A stretch of DNA of 64,000 nucleotides from Streptomyces flaveolus (GTDB lineage: Bacteria > Actinomycetota > Actinomycetes > Streptomycetales > Streptomycetaceae), in the NCBI RefSeq assembly GCF_014648815.1, contig NZ_BMRV01000005.1:74758-138757 (forward strand), written 5' to 3'. The position numbers and the translations under genes were made by a program. The notes under the pieces were generated by a model. That model made no database searches. It had not been told where the DNA came from and worked only from the letters and a program-made list of their open reading frames with translations. The first letter of the stretch is position 1; each line of letters starts with the position of its first letter. This document shows, one piece after another, positions 44,446 to 52,547 of the stretch.

Positions 44446-46112
44446 CCGGCTCCCGTTACGCGGCCAAGCCCTGGCTGGACCTCCTCACCGACGTCCAGAA
44501 GGCCCCGCTCGACCCGGACGCCTCCCTGGTGCACGCCCTGCGCCGGGCCGCCGCCGAGGCACCCGACCGCGAGTTCCTCGCCTACTTCGACGGCCGGCTC
44601 ACCTACCGCGAGGCCGACGAACTGAGCGACTCCGTAGCCGGGCACCTCGCCGCCCGCGGCCTGGAGCGCGGCGACCGGGTCGCCGTCCTGCTGCAGAACT
44701 CCCCGCACTTCGTGCTCGCCGTCCTCGGCGCCTGGAAGGCGGGCGCGGTCGTCGTGCCGGTCAACCCCATGTACAAGTCGGGGGAGGTCGGCCACGTCCT
44801 GCGCGACGGCGAGGTGGCCGCCCTGATCTGCTCCGACCGGGCCTGGGAGGGCTACCTGCGCGAGACGGCCGCCGGCTCGCCGGTGCGGATCGTGCTCACG
44901 GCCTGCGAACTGGACTTCCAGACCCGGGGCGATGCCCGCGTCCTGACCTTCGAGCGGCTGCCGCGGCCCGGGCACACCGACGACCTCACCGAGGTGGCCC
45001 GCGCCGGCCACACGGCACCCGAGGGCCGCGACCCCGAGCCCGCCGGCATCGCGCTCATCAGCTACACCTCGGGCACCAGCGGCACGCCCAAGGGCGCCAC
45101 CAACACGCACCGCAACATCATGTACAACGCCGAACGGCAGCGCACCGGCCTCGGTCTGCCCGAGGCGCCCGTCTACTTCGCGCTGGCGCCGCTGTTCCAC
45201 ATCACCGGCATGGTCTGCCAGCTCGGCGCCTGCCTGAACAGCGTGGGCACGCTCGTCCTGGCGTACCGCTTCGATGCGGGCGTCGTCCTGGACGCGTTCG
45301 CCGAGCACCGGCCGCACTACACGGTCGGCCCGTCCACCGCCTTCATGGCGCTGGCCGCCCACCCTTCCGTCACCCGCGAGCACTTCGCGTCCTTCGCCAA
45401 CATCTCCTCCGGGGGCGCCCCGCTGCCGCCGGCCCTGGTGGAGAAGTTCCGCGCGGGCTTCGGCCCGTACATCCGCAACGGCTACGGGCTCACCGAGTGC
45501 ACCGCGCCCTGCGCCTCCGTACCGCCCCACCTGGAGGCGCCCGTGGACCCGGTCTCCGGGACCCTCGCCGTGGGCGTGCCCGGCCCCGAGACGGTCGTCC
45601 GGATCGTGGACGACCAGGGCGAGGAGGTGCCCTTCGGCGAGCAGGGCGAGATCGTCGTCAGCGGCCCGCAGGTCGTCCCCGGCTACTGGCGCCGCCCCGA
45701 CGCCACCGCCGAGACCTTCCCCGGCGGCGAGCTGCGCACCGGCGACATCGGCTTCATGGACGAGCGGGGCTGGCTCTACGTCGTCGACCGCAAGAAGGAC
45801 ATGATCAACGCCTCCGGCTTCAAGGTCTGGCCCCGCGAGGTCGAGGACGTCCTCTACACGCACCCGGCGGTGCGCGAGGCCGCCGTCGTCGGCGTGCCCG
45901 ACGGATACCGCGGGGAGACCGTCAAGGCCTACATCAGCCTCCGCCCGGGCGCCGATACCGACCCGGATGCGCTGGCCGCGTACTGCAAGGAGAGACTGGC
46001 CGCCTACAAATACCCGCGTCAGGTGGAGATCCTGACCGACTTGCCGAAGACGGCGAGTGGGAAGATCCTCCGTCGGGAACTGCGTTCCCGTACGCACGAC
46101 GACGGACAGTGA
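44442..46112 (+). CDS. Acyl-CoA synthetase (AMP-forming)
   Basis: A 556-residue ANL-family ligase from the ATG at 44442, overlapping the SDR stop. The P-loop YTSGTSGTPKGA starts near residue 207, YGLTEC lies in the adenylate region, and the C-terminal domain ends LPKTASGKILRRELR with the catalytic Lys. Chain-length preference is unknown; neighbours suggest fatty or branched acids. The reading frame is open far upstream, but the conserved start is MTGSRYAAKPWLDLL. Confidence 0.95.
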   Translation: MTGSRYAAKPWLDLLTDVQKAPLDPDASLVHALRRAAAEAPDREFLAYFDGRLTYREADELSDSVAGHLAARGLERGDRVAVLLQNSPHFVLAVLGAWKAGAVVVPVNPMYKSGEVGHVLRDGEVAALICSDRAWEGYLRETAAGSPVRIVLTACELDFQTRGDARVLTFERLPRPGHTDDLTEVARAGHTAPEGRDPEPAGIALISYTSGTSGTPKGATNTHRNIMYNAERQRTGLGLPEAPVYFALAPLFHITGMVCQLGACLNSVGTLVLAYRFDAGVVLDAFAEHRPHYTVGPSTAFMALAAHPSVTREHFASFANISSGGAPLPPALVEKFRAGFGPYIRNGYGLTECTAPCASVPPHLEAPVDPVSGTLAVGVPGPETVVRIVDDQGEEVPFGEQGEIVVSGPQVVPGYWRRPDATAETFPGGELRTGDIGFMDERGWLYVVDRKKDMINASGFKVWPREVEDVLYTHPAVREAAVVGVPDGYRGETVKAYISLRPGADTDPDALAAYCKERLAAYKYPRQVEILTDLPKTASGKILRRELRSRTHDDGQ

Positions 46113-46137
46113 GACAACGGAAAGGCAGGTGACGGCA

Positions 46138-46731
46138 GTGCCCAGGACCACGGACGGGGACGGCACTCCGGTGCCGCAGCGGCTCCTGGCCGCCGCCACC
46201 CGGCTCTTCGCGGAGCAGGGCTACGACCGCACCTCGGTGCAGGAGATCGTGGAAGCGGCCGGCGTCACCAAGGGCGCGCTGTACCACTACTTCGGCTCCA
46301 AGGACGACCTCCTGCACGAGGTGTACGCGCGCGTCCTGCGCCTCCAGCAGGAGCGCCTGGACGCCTACGCGGACTCCGACGAGCCGGTCGAGGAGCGGGT
46401 GCGCGAGGCGGCGGCCGACGTGGTCGTCACCACCATCGACAACCTCGACGACGCGTCGATCTTCTTCCGTTCGATGCACCAGCTCAGCCCGGAGAAGAAC
46501 AAGCAGGTGCGCGCCGAGCGCCGGCGCTACCACGAGCGCTTCCGGGCGCTCATCGAGGAGGGCCAGCGGGCCGGCGTCTTCACCAAGGAGGTCCCGGCCG
46601 ACCTCGTCGTGGACTACCACTTCGGCTCCGTGCACCACCTGTCGACCTGGTACCGCCCCGACGGCCCGCTCAGCCCGCAGGAAGTGGCCGACCACCTGGC
46701 CGACCTGCTGCTGCGGGCGCTGCGCCCGTGA
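46138..46731 (+). CDS. TetR family regulator of the SDR/ligase and dehydrogenase/kinase genes
   Basis: A 197-residue regulator from the GTG at 46138, with AAAGGCAGG eight bases upstream. The HTH is TSVQEIVEAAGVTKGALYHYFGSKDDLLHEV at about 31-60. The C-terminal domain (RSMHQLSPEKNKQVRAERRRYHERFRALIEEGQ) matches actinobacterial FadR-like repressors. It is third in the SDR operon. Matching sites before this operon and before the facing acyl-CoA dehydrogenase operon suggest that it controls both. Confidence 0.88.
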   Translation: MPRTTDGDGTPVPQRLLAAATRLFAEQGYDRTSVQEIVEAAGVTKGALYHYFGSKDDLLHEVYARVLRLQQERLDAYADSDEPVEERVREAAADVVVTTIDNLDDASIFFRSMHQLSPEKNKQVRAERRRYHERFRALIEEGQRAGVFTKEVPADLVVDYHFGSVHHLSTWYRPDGPLSPQEVADHLADLLLRALRP

Positions 46732-47555
46732 GCTGACCCGTGAGGTGGTCGGCCAGAGCCGCCGCCGCGGGGTTGCGCGGCAGCGGCCCGCGGCCGGCCC
46801 GCACGACCGTGCGGCCCGGCTCCGGCTGCCGGACCGCCACGCACGGCAGCCCGGCCCGCTCGCCGATCCGCCGCGGCACGAACGCCCCCCCCCGGTCCCG
46901 GCCCGCACCAGGTCGACCAGCAGCCCGATCTGGGTCACGTCACAGGTGAGACGGCGCTCCGGACCGCAGTGCGCTGCAAGACGCCGTACCGCCGTCTCCA
47001 GTCCGGTCCGCGCGCGGAAGTCGACGAACGGCTCCTCGGCGAGATCCTTGATCAGCGTCCGCCCGGCCTCGGCGAGGGGGCCCGGAGCGGTGATCAGCAC
47101 CAGCTCCTCCTCCCAGGAGGCGTACGGCGTCAGCCCCTCGGGCAGCGTCCCCGCGTCCGGCACGAGGTGGGCGAGGTCCAGTTCGCCCGCGCGCAGCGCC
47201 TCGGCCAGCTCACCGACCGGCGCGTCCCGCACCGACACCTGGACCCCGGGGACCGGCGGTGGAACGTGGCCAGTTCGGCGGGCAGGTCCACGCAGGTCCA
47301 CGCAGGTCAGCGTCTGGATCGTGCCGATGGCCACCCGGCCGACGGCCAGCCCCGTCACCGCCGCGACCGCCTGCCGGGCCTCCTCGGCGCCGGCCAGCAG
47401 CGCGCGGGCCTGCGGCAGCAGGGCGCGGCCCGCCTCCGTCAGCACGACCCGGCGGCCGGTGCGGTCGAACAGGCCGGCACCCAGCTCCCGTTCGAGGTTG
47501 CGGACCGAGGTGCTGAGCGCCGGCTGCACGATCAGCTCGCGGCGCGCGGCGGCGG
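46670..47555 (-). pseudogene. Degenerate LysR-family regulator gene
   Basis: LysR homology runs from RRELIVQPALSTSVRNLERELGAGLFDRTGRR (HTH end) through the effector domain to a C-terminal part. The N-terminal 20 or so residues are missing and replaced by unrelated sequence. A 10-base duplication (GCAGGTCCAC at 47282 and 47292) shifts the frame, restored by a one-base loss nearby. A nine-C run near 46882-46890 shifts it again, so the end (PRRIGERAGLPCVAVRQPEP) lies in another frame. The gene cannot make a normal protein. Its 3' end overlaps the TetR stop. Confidence 0.85.
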
Positions 47556-47683
47556 TACTGCGTCCCCCGGGGACGACCCCCGGACCCCCGGCCGGGGACC
47601 GCCGCGTCGACGCACGAAGAGGGCCGCAGAAGCCCCGTGGTCCCAGACTCCCGTGCCTGGTGCCCGAGGAGACGCGCCGCGGC

Positions 47684-48898
47684 TCAGAGGTACTTCTTGA
47701 TCTCCCGGCGTGCCAGCGAGCGCTGGTGCACCTCGTCGGGGCCGTCGGCGAGCATGAGCGTGCGGGCACCCGCGTACAGCTCTGCCAGCGGGAAGTCCTG
47801 GCTCACGCCGCCCGCGCCGTGCAGCTGGATCGCCCGGTCGAGGATGCCGACCACCGCGCGCGGAGTGGCGATCTTGATGGCCTGGATTTCGGTGTGGGCG
47901 CCCCGGTTGCCGACGGTGTCCATCAGCCAGGCGGTCTTCAGCACCAGCAGCCGCAGCTGCTCGACGGTGACGCGCGCGTCCGCGATCCAGTTCTGCACGA
48001 CACCCTGCTGGGCCAGCGCCTTGCCGAAGGCCGTGCGGGAGGTCGCCCGCCGGCACATCAGCTCGATCGCCCGCTCGGCCATGCCGATCAGCCGCATGCA
48101 GTGGTGGATCCGGCCGGGACCGAGCCGGGCCTGGGCGATGGCGAAGCCGCCGCCCTCCTCGCCGATCAGGTGGGACACCGGCACGCGCGCGTGGTCGAAG
48201 GTCACCTCGGCGTGGCCGCCGTGGTAGTGGTCCTCGTAGCCGAAGACCTGCATCGCCCGGTTCACGGTCACGCCGGGGGTGTCGCGGGGGACCAGCACCA
48301 TGGACTGCTGACGGCGGATGTCCTCGCCGTCCGGGTCCGTCTTGCCCATCACGATGAAGATCTGGCAGTCCGGGTTCATCGCCCCGGAGATGTACCACTT
48401 GCGGCCCGTGATGACGTACTCGTCGCCGTCGCGCTCGATGTGCGTGGTGATGTTCGTGGCGTCCGAGGAGGCCACGTCCGGCTCGGTCATCGCGAACGCC
48501 GAGCGGATCTCACCGGCGAGCAGCGGCTGCAGCCACTGCTTCTTCTGCGCCTCGTCCGCGAACTGGGCGAGCACCTCCATGTTCCCGGTGTCGGGCGCCG
48601 CGCAGTTCGTCGCCGTCGGCGCCAGCTGCGGGCTGCGGCCGGTGATCTCGGCGAGCGGTGCGTACTGGAGGTTGGTGAGGCCGGCTCCGTACTCGGCGTC
48701 GGGGAGGAAGAGGTTCCACAGGCCCTGGCGGCGGGCCTCGGCCTTGAGGTCCTCCACGACCTGCGGGGTGTCCCAAGGGGAGGCGAGGAGGGCGCGCTGC
48801 TCGTGGGCGACCTGCTCGGCCGGGTAGACGTACTCGTCCATGAAGGCGAGCAGCTTGGCGCGGAGTTCCTCGGTGCGTGCGTCGAACGCGAAGTCCAT
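47684..48898 (-). CDS. Acyl-CoA dehydrogenase, ACAD10/11-like
   Basis: A 404-residue FAD enzyme starting MDFAFDARTEELRAKLLAFMDEYVYPAE. AFAMTEPDVASSDATNI and GRKWYISGAMNPDCQIFIVMGKTDP match the dehydrogenases that work with a kinase partner (ACAD10/11 group). The final stretch GARTLMLADGPDEVHQRSLARREIKKYL lies where the family has its active-site loop. The phosphotransferase gene starts six bases upstream, which in animals is fused to this dehydrogenase. It probably handles 4-hydroxy or branched acyl-CoAs. Confidence 0.93.
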   Translation of the reverse strand: MDFAFDARTEELRAKLLAFMDEYVYPAEQVAHEQRALLASPWDTPQVVEDLKAEARRQGLWNLFLPDAEYGAGLTNLQYAPLAEITGRSPQLAPTATNCAAPDTGNMEVLAQFADEAQKKQWLQPLLAGEIRSAFAMTEPDVASSDATNITTHIERDGDEYVITGRKWYISGAMNPDCQIFIVMGKTDPDGEDIRRQQSMVLVPRDTPGVTVNRAMQVFGYEDHYHGGHAEVTFDHARVPVSHLIGEEGGGFAIAQARLGPGRIHHCMRLIGMAERAIELMCRRATSRTAFGKALAQQGVVQNWIADARVTVEQLRLLVLKTAWLMDTVGNRGAHTEIQAIKIATPRAVVGILDRAIQLHGAGGVSQDFPLAELYAGARTLMLADGPDEVHQRSLARREIKKYL

Positions 48899-48904
48899 GA
48901 CGGT

Positions 48905-49930
48905 TCAGCCTTCCTGAAGGGTGGTCAGGCCGTGCTCGATGAAGACGGGGACGAGTTCGCCGATGCGGTCGAAGCCGCGGCCGACCGTCTGGCCCAGCGT
49001 GTAGCGGTAGTGGATGCCCTCCAGGATCACGGCGAGCTTGAACCACGCGAACGCCGTGTACCAGGCGACCGAGGACACGTCGCGCCCCGAGCGCGCGGCG
49101 TACCGCTCGATCAGCTCGGCCGGGGCGGGGTGGCCGGGGGCCTGGGCCGTGGTGGAGACGGGGGAGTCGGGCATGCCGAGCGGCTGGCTGTACATGACGA
49201 GGAGGCCGAGGTCGGTGAGGGGGTCACCGAGGGTGGACATCTCCCAGTCGAGGATCGCCCTGATCTCGTCGTTCTCGCCGCCGATCAGGACGTTGTCGAG
49301 CCGGTAGTCGCCGTGCACGACGGTCGGCGCGGGGGAGCGCGGCAGCTCCCGGCCGAGCGTGGCGTGCAGCTCGTCGATGCCGGCCAGGTCGCGGTTGCGG
49401 GAGGCGTCCAGCTGCTTGGCCCAGCGCCGCAGCTGCCGGTCCAGGAAGCCGTCGGGCCGGCCGAAGTCGCCGAGGCCCACCTCTGCGGGGTCCACCGCGT
49501 GCAGTCCGACGAGCGTGTCGACCAGGTTCAGCACGGCGGCCCGGGTGCGCTCGGGGCCGAGCGGGGCGAGCTGGCCGGCCGTGCGGTACGGGGTGCCCTC
49601 GACGAACTCCATGACGTAGAAGGGCGCGCCGAGGACCTCCTCGTCCTCACAGAGCAGCACGGGCCGCGGCACCGGCACGTCCGTCGGGTGCAGGGCGCTG
49701 ATCACCCGGTGTTCGCGCTTCATGTCGTGCGCGGTGGCCAGGACGTGGCCGAGCGGGGGGCGCCGCACGACCCACTTCGAGGTGCCGTCCGAGACCCCGT
49801 ACGTCAGGTTCGACCGTCCGCCCTCGATCAGCCGGCCGGACAACGGACCGGTCACCAGGCCGGGCCGCTCGCGGTCGAGCAGGGCGCGCAACCGGTCGAG
49901 ATCGAGTCCGGGCGGGTGGTCGGGGCTCAT
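48905..49930 (-). CDS. Aminoglycoside-phosphotransferase-fold kinase, ACAD10 N-domain type
   Basis: A 341-residue kinase from the ATG at 49930, with GAGGAG five bases upstream. It has the APH fold: VHGDYRLDNVLIGG holds the catalytic Asp, ILDWEMSTLGDPLTDLG the metal-binding Asp, and SNLTYGVSDGTSKWVVRRPP the nucleotide loop. In animals this domain phosphorylates 4-hydroxyacyl-CoA before the dehydrogenase acts; here the two are separate genes in one operon. The operon starts behind the operator-like site at 49969-49988. Confidence 0.9.
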   Translation of the reverse strand: MSPDHPPGLDLDRLRALLDRERPGLVTGPLSGRLIEGGRSNLTYGVSDGTSKWVVRRPPLGHVLATAHDMKREHRVISALHPTDVPVPRPVLLCEDEEVLGAPFYVMEFVEGTPYRTAGQLAPLGPERTRAAVLNLVDTLVGLHAVDPAEVGLGDFGRPDGFLDRQLRRWAKQLDASRNRDLAGIDELHATLGRELPRSPAPTVVHGDYRLDNVLIGGENDEIRAILDWEMSTLGDPLTDLGLLVMYSQPLGMPDSPVSTTAQAPGHPAPAELIERYAARSGRDVSSVAWYTAFAWFKLAVILEGIHYRYTLGQTVGRGFDRIGELVPVFIEHGLTTLQEG

Positions 49931-49968
49931 GGGCACTCCTCGGGCAGGTGAACAGTACCCGACTCATG

Positions 49969-49988
49969 ATGCCGACCGGTCGGTATGG
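49969..49988. promoter_or_regulatory. TetR-type operator candidate before the kinase/dehydrogenase operon
   Basis: ATGCCGACCGGTCGGTATGG contains the perfect 12-base palindrome CCGACCGGTCGG. It matches 21619-21638 at 18 of 20 positions and shares its 13-base core with the site at 43620-43639. It lies 39 bases before the kinase start. Confidence 0.65.
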
Positions 49989-50097
49989 CGTCCAGTGGGC
50001 GGGCGGAACGTGATCGGGGCCACGATAGGCCGACAGCTCCCGGCGCGGGAGCGCGGGGAGCTGTCGGGGGAGTCCGGGAGGGGCCGCGGCCCCTCGG

Positions 50098-50394
50098 TCA
50101 GTGGTCGTCCCAGTGGCCGTCGTGGGCGGCGTGGCGGTGGCCGTCGTGGAGGTAGTCCACGTGGTCGCCGTGGCGCACGCACGCGTGTCCGCAGTCCTCG
50201 CCGTGCCGGTGGTCGTGGCTCTCGTGGGCCGTGTGTCCCGAGGTCTCGCACTCGTCCCAGTGGCCGCCGTGCTCCCGGTGCAGATGCCCGTCGTGCGCGT
50301 AGTCGACGTGGTCGCCGTGCGGGACCTCGGTGTGGCCGCAGTCCGGGCCGTGGGTGTGGTCGTGTGCGGTGTGTTCCTGGTGGAGGGTGGTCAT
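50098..50394 (-). CDS. Small histidine-rich protein with internal duplication
   Basis: A 98-residue protein from the ATG at 50394 with AAGGTGAG upstream. About a third of the residues are His. Two 37-residue halves repeat: DHTHGPDCGHTEVPHGDHVDYAHDGHLH and DHRHGEDCGHACVRHGDHVDYLHDGHRH. Each has a DCGH element and GDHVDY. There is no signal peptide or membrane helix, so it is probably a cytoplasmic metal buffer or chaperone for Zn, Ni or Co. The function is unproven. It is divergent from a quinone-oxidoreductase-like gene. Confidence 0.75.
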   Translation of the reverse strand: MTTLHQEHTAHDHTHGPDCGHTEVPHGDHVDYAHDGHLHREHGGHWDECETSGHTAHESHDHRHGEDCGHACVRHGDHVDYLHDGHRHAAHDGHWDDH

Positions 50395-50467
50395 GGCGCT
50401 CACCTTAACGGTGCATATCAGTACATTCGGCTTGCGTCACGTCCGACTACCCCGGAGGGTCGAAGCC

Positions 50468-51412
50468 ATGAAGGCGATCAGCTACGCACGGTACGGCGGC
50501 CCCGAGGTGCTGGAGTACGCCGACGTCCGCGATCCGCGGGTGGGCCCCGACTCGGTGCTGGTGAAGGTGCGGGCCGCCGCCGTGAACCCGGTGGACTGGA
50601 AGTGCCGCGAGGGACATCTCGACGCGATCCTCGAGCCGGTGTTCCCGGTGGTCACGGGATGGGACGTGTCGGGGGTCGTCGTCCAGCCCGGTGCGTCGGT
50701 CACGGAGTTCGCCGTCGGGGACGAGGTGATCGGCTACGTACGCGAGGACTTCCTCTCCCGGGGGACCTTCGCCGAGTACGTGGCGGCACCCGTGCGCACC
50801 CTCGCGCGCAAGCCGCGCAACCTCACCTACGAGGAGGCTGCCGGGCTGCCGCTGACCGGGCTGACCGCGTACCAGGTGCTGGTGAAGGCCCTGCGGGTCA
50901 AGCGCGGCGAGACCGTCCTCGTGCACGCCGCCGCGGGCGGGGTCGGCTCGATCGCCGTCCAGCTGGGCCGGCACCTGGGCGCGCGGGTCATCGGCACGGC
51001 CAGTGAGGGCAACCACGACTACGTGCGGGGGCTCGGCGGGGAGCCGGTGTCGTACGGGGAGGGTCTGGCCGAACGGGTGCGGGGGCTGGCGCCCGAGGGG
51101 GTGGACGCGGTGTTCGACACGGTCGGCGGGGAGACGCTGAGGATCTCGGCGAACCTGCTGGCCACCGAGGGCCGGCTGGTGTCGATCGCCGACCCGGACG
51201 CCGTCGACTACGGGGGACGGTACTTCTTCGTACGCCCCGACGCGGAGGACCTGCTGCGGCTGACCGAGCTGGCGGAGCAGGGGGTGGTCGCCGTGCACGT
51301 GTCGGAGACGTTCCCGCTGGAGCGGGCGGCGGACGCGTACCGGCGGAACGAGGAGGGGCGGACGCGGGGGAAGATCGTGGTGACGGTGGACTGGGAGGCG
51401 AGCGGGTCCTAG
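50468..51412 (+). CDS. NADPH:quinone oxidoreductase-like MDR enzyme
   Basis: A 314-residue MDR-family enzyme from the ATG at 50468. The N-terminus is MKAISYARYGGPEVLEYADV, and VNPVDWKCREGH and GWDVSGVVVQPG lie in the catalytic fold. The NADPH motif is VLVHAAAGGVGSIAVQLGRHLGARVIGTAS. It lacks the zinc ligands, so it belongs to the QOR branch. Substrates could be quinones or enones. Divergence from the histidine-rich gene is the only context. Confidence 0.9.
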   Translation: MKAISYARYGGPEVLEYADVRDPRVGPDSVLVKVRAAAVNPVDWKCREGHLDAILEPVFPVVTGWDVSGVVVQPGASVTEFAVGDEVIGYVREDFLSRGTFAEYVAAPVRTLARKPRNLTYEEAAGLPLTGLTAYQVLVKALRVKRGETVLVHAAAGGVGSIAVQLGRHLGARVIGTASEGNHDYVRGLGGEPVSYGEGLAERVRGLAPEGVDAVFDTVGGETLRISANLLATEGRLVSIADPDAVDYGGRYFFVRPDAEDLLRLTELAEQGVVAVHVSETFPLERAADAYRRNEEGRTRGKIVVTVDWEASGS

Positions 51413-51424
51413 CCGGCCCTGCTC

Positions 51425-51730
51425 CTAGAGGACGAGGATCGCTCCGCACACCGCCAGCCCCACCGTGCACAGCACGGCCGCCGTGGCGTTGCCGGGGGCG
51501 ATGACCGGGGGCCGGCTCGTCGAGGCGAGGGTGCGGATGCGGCGGTGGGCGATGTGGAGGAAGCCCAGCCAGAGCGCGCAGCACAGCGCCGCGGCGACGA
51601 CCGCGGAGGGCGTCGGGCCGGCGTGCAGCGCGGCCTTCGCGGCGAGCACGGCGGCGACGGTGCCGGACAGGGTCGTGCGGCGCCAGGCGAGCCGGGTGCG
51701 CTCGGGCTGGAGCCCGGGGTCCCGGCTCAT
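51425..51730 (-). CDS. DUF202 small membrane protein
   Basis: A 101-residue protein from the ATG at 51730, overlapping the upstream DUF202 gene as ATGA. It opens RDPGLQPERTRLAWRRTTLSG, the DUF202 signature (ERTxLAWxRT), and has three helices (VAAVLAAKAALHAG, AVVAAALCCALWLGFL, ATAAVLCTVGLAVCGAILVL). Function unknown. DUF202 proteins often occur in tandem pairs and may form hetero-oligomers. Confidence 0.85.
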   Translation of the reverse strand: MSRDPGLQPERTRLAWRRTTLSGTVAAVLAAKAALHAGPTPSAVVAAALCCALWLGFLHIAHRRIRTLASTSRPPVIAPGNATAAVLCTVGLAVCGAILVL

Positions 51731-52119
51731 CCCTCCCACCCGACGAGGACCACGACGACCATGACGAGGGCGACCACCGCGACCACGAGGCTGAGCAGCG
51801 CCGGGAAGCGGGAGACGGGGAGGTCCTCGCCGCGGCGCATCGCCCGCTCGCAGCGCACCCAGTGGTTGACGGCGCGCAGGGAACACAGCACGCCGGCCGC
51901 GAGGAGCGCGAGGGCGAGCCCGACCCGCCAGCCCCAGCGCAGGTCGGGCAGGAACTGGTCCACCGCGAACCCGCCGCCGATCAGGGCGAGGGCGGTGCGC
52001 AGCCAGGCCAGGAAGGTGCGCTCGTTGGCCAGCGAGAACCGGTAGTCGGGCGTCCCGCCCTCGTCCCGCACCTCCTCGGGCACGAACCAGAGCCGAAGGT
52101 TCCGCACGAATTCGATCAC
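51727..52119 (-). CDS. DUF202 (YidH-like) membrane protein
   Basis: A 130-residue protein with PDYRFSLANERTFLAWLRTALALIGGGFAVDQF, the YidH/DUF202 core, and three predicted membrane helices ending PALLSLVVAVVALVMVVVVLVG. It is the first gene of a two-gene unit with the smaller DUF202 protein (4-base overlap). The role is unknown; the pair is widespread in bacteria. Confidence 0.88.
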   Translation of the reverse strand: MIEFVRNLRLWFVPEEVRDEGGTPDYRFSLANERTFLAWLRTALALIGGGFAVDQFLPDLRWGWRVGLALALLAAGVLCSLRAVNHWVRCERAMRRGEDLPVSRFPALLSLVVAVVALVMVVVVLVGWEG

Positions 52120-52238
52120 GCGGGGACCCTATCGGGCGGGGTGCCTCCGGCGGTGGGGCGTCGTGCCTGCGGCGGCCTGTGCGGGTTCGGTGGGGGTGCG
52201 CGTAGCGCGTTCGGTTGTCTGTGGGTCGGGGCCGCGCC

Positions 52239-52321
52239 GGGGGGTGTCCGACGGCGCGGAATCGGTCACCTGCCAACAGGCGGGGCGTTGACGCGCCAAC
52301 CGCTGCGGGCGGACACCCCCC
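52239..52321. repeat. Widely spaced 12-base inverted repeat
   Basis: GGGGGGTGTCCG (52239-52250) and CGGACACCCCCC (52310-52321) are perfectly complementary with 59 bases between. Upstream of the DUF202 genes on their strand, it could end transcription of the NUDIX gene or be part of the repeat cluster. Confidence 0.5.
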
Positions 52322-52373
52322 GACACGTCCCCTTCCCGCCGTACGCGACTGACCGGCCGCCTGGCCTGCCTAG

Positions 52374-52443
52374 CTGCGGGCAGTCGTGCCGCTGGGGCGG
52401 CACGGGTGGGCGCAGCGGCACCCCGGCAGCGCCGGGCCACGCG
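52374..52443. repeat. Intergenic repeat copy B
   Basis: Apart from the missing 35-base hairpin insert, this matches copy A (37329-37433) at nearly all positions: GCTGCGGGCAGTCGTGCC, then GGGGCGGCACGGGTGGGCGC and CCCCGGCAGCGCCGG. Its tail CCCCG-CAGCGCCGGGCC-CGCGACCCACC recurs imperfectly at 52475-52502. Confidence 0.75.
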
Positions 52444-52547
52444 ACCCACCCCCGCCCAGCCCGAGCGCCAGGCGCCCCGCAGCGCCGGGCCCGCGACCCA
52501 CCTCACGCCCGCGCTCGCGCAAGGGCACCCGTCAGCCCCGCGTCACC

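Larger units (their letters stand above)
52120..52547. other. 428-bp intergenic region with repeats and hairpins
   Basis: No supportable gene. It contains a 12-base inverted repeat at 52239-52250 and 52310-52321, copy B of the intergenic repeat, and a second partial copy of that repeat's tail at 52475-52502. The reading frames crossing it are low-complexity Arg/Pro strings. Confidence 0.6.

Noticed and set aside
51425..52119. Frameshift splitting one DUF202 gene
   Set aside because: Each product has its own ERTxLAWxRT motif and three helices; they are two tandem genes with a 4-base overlap.
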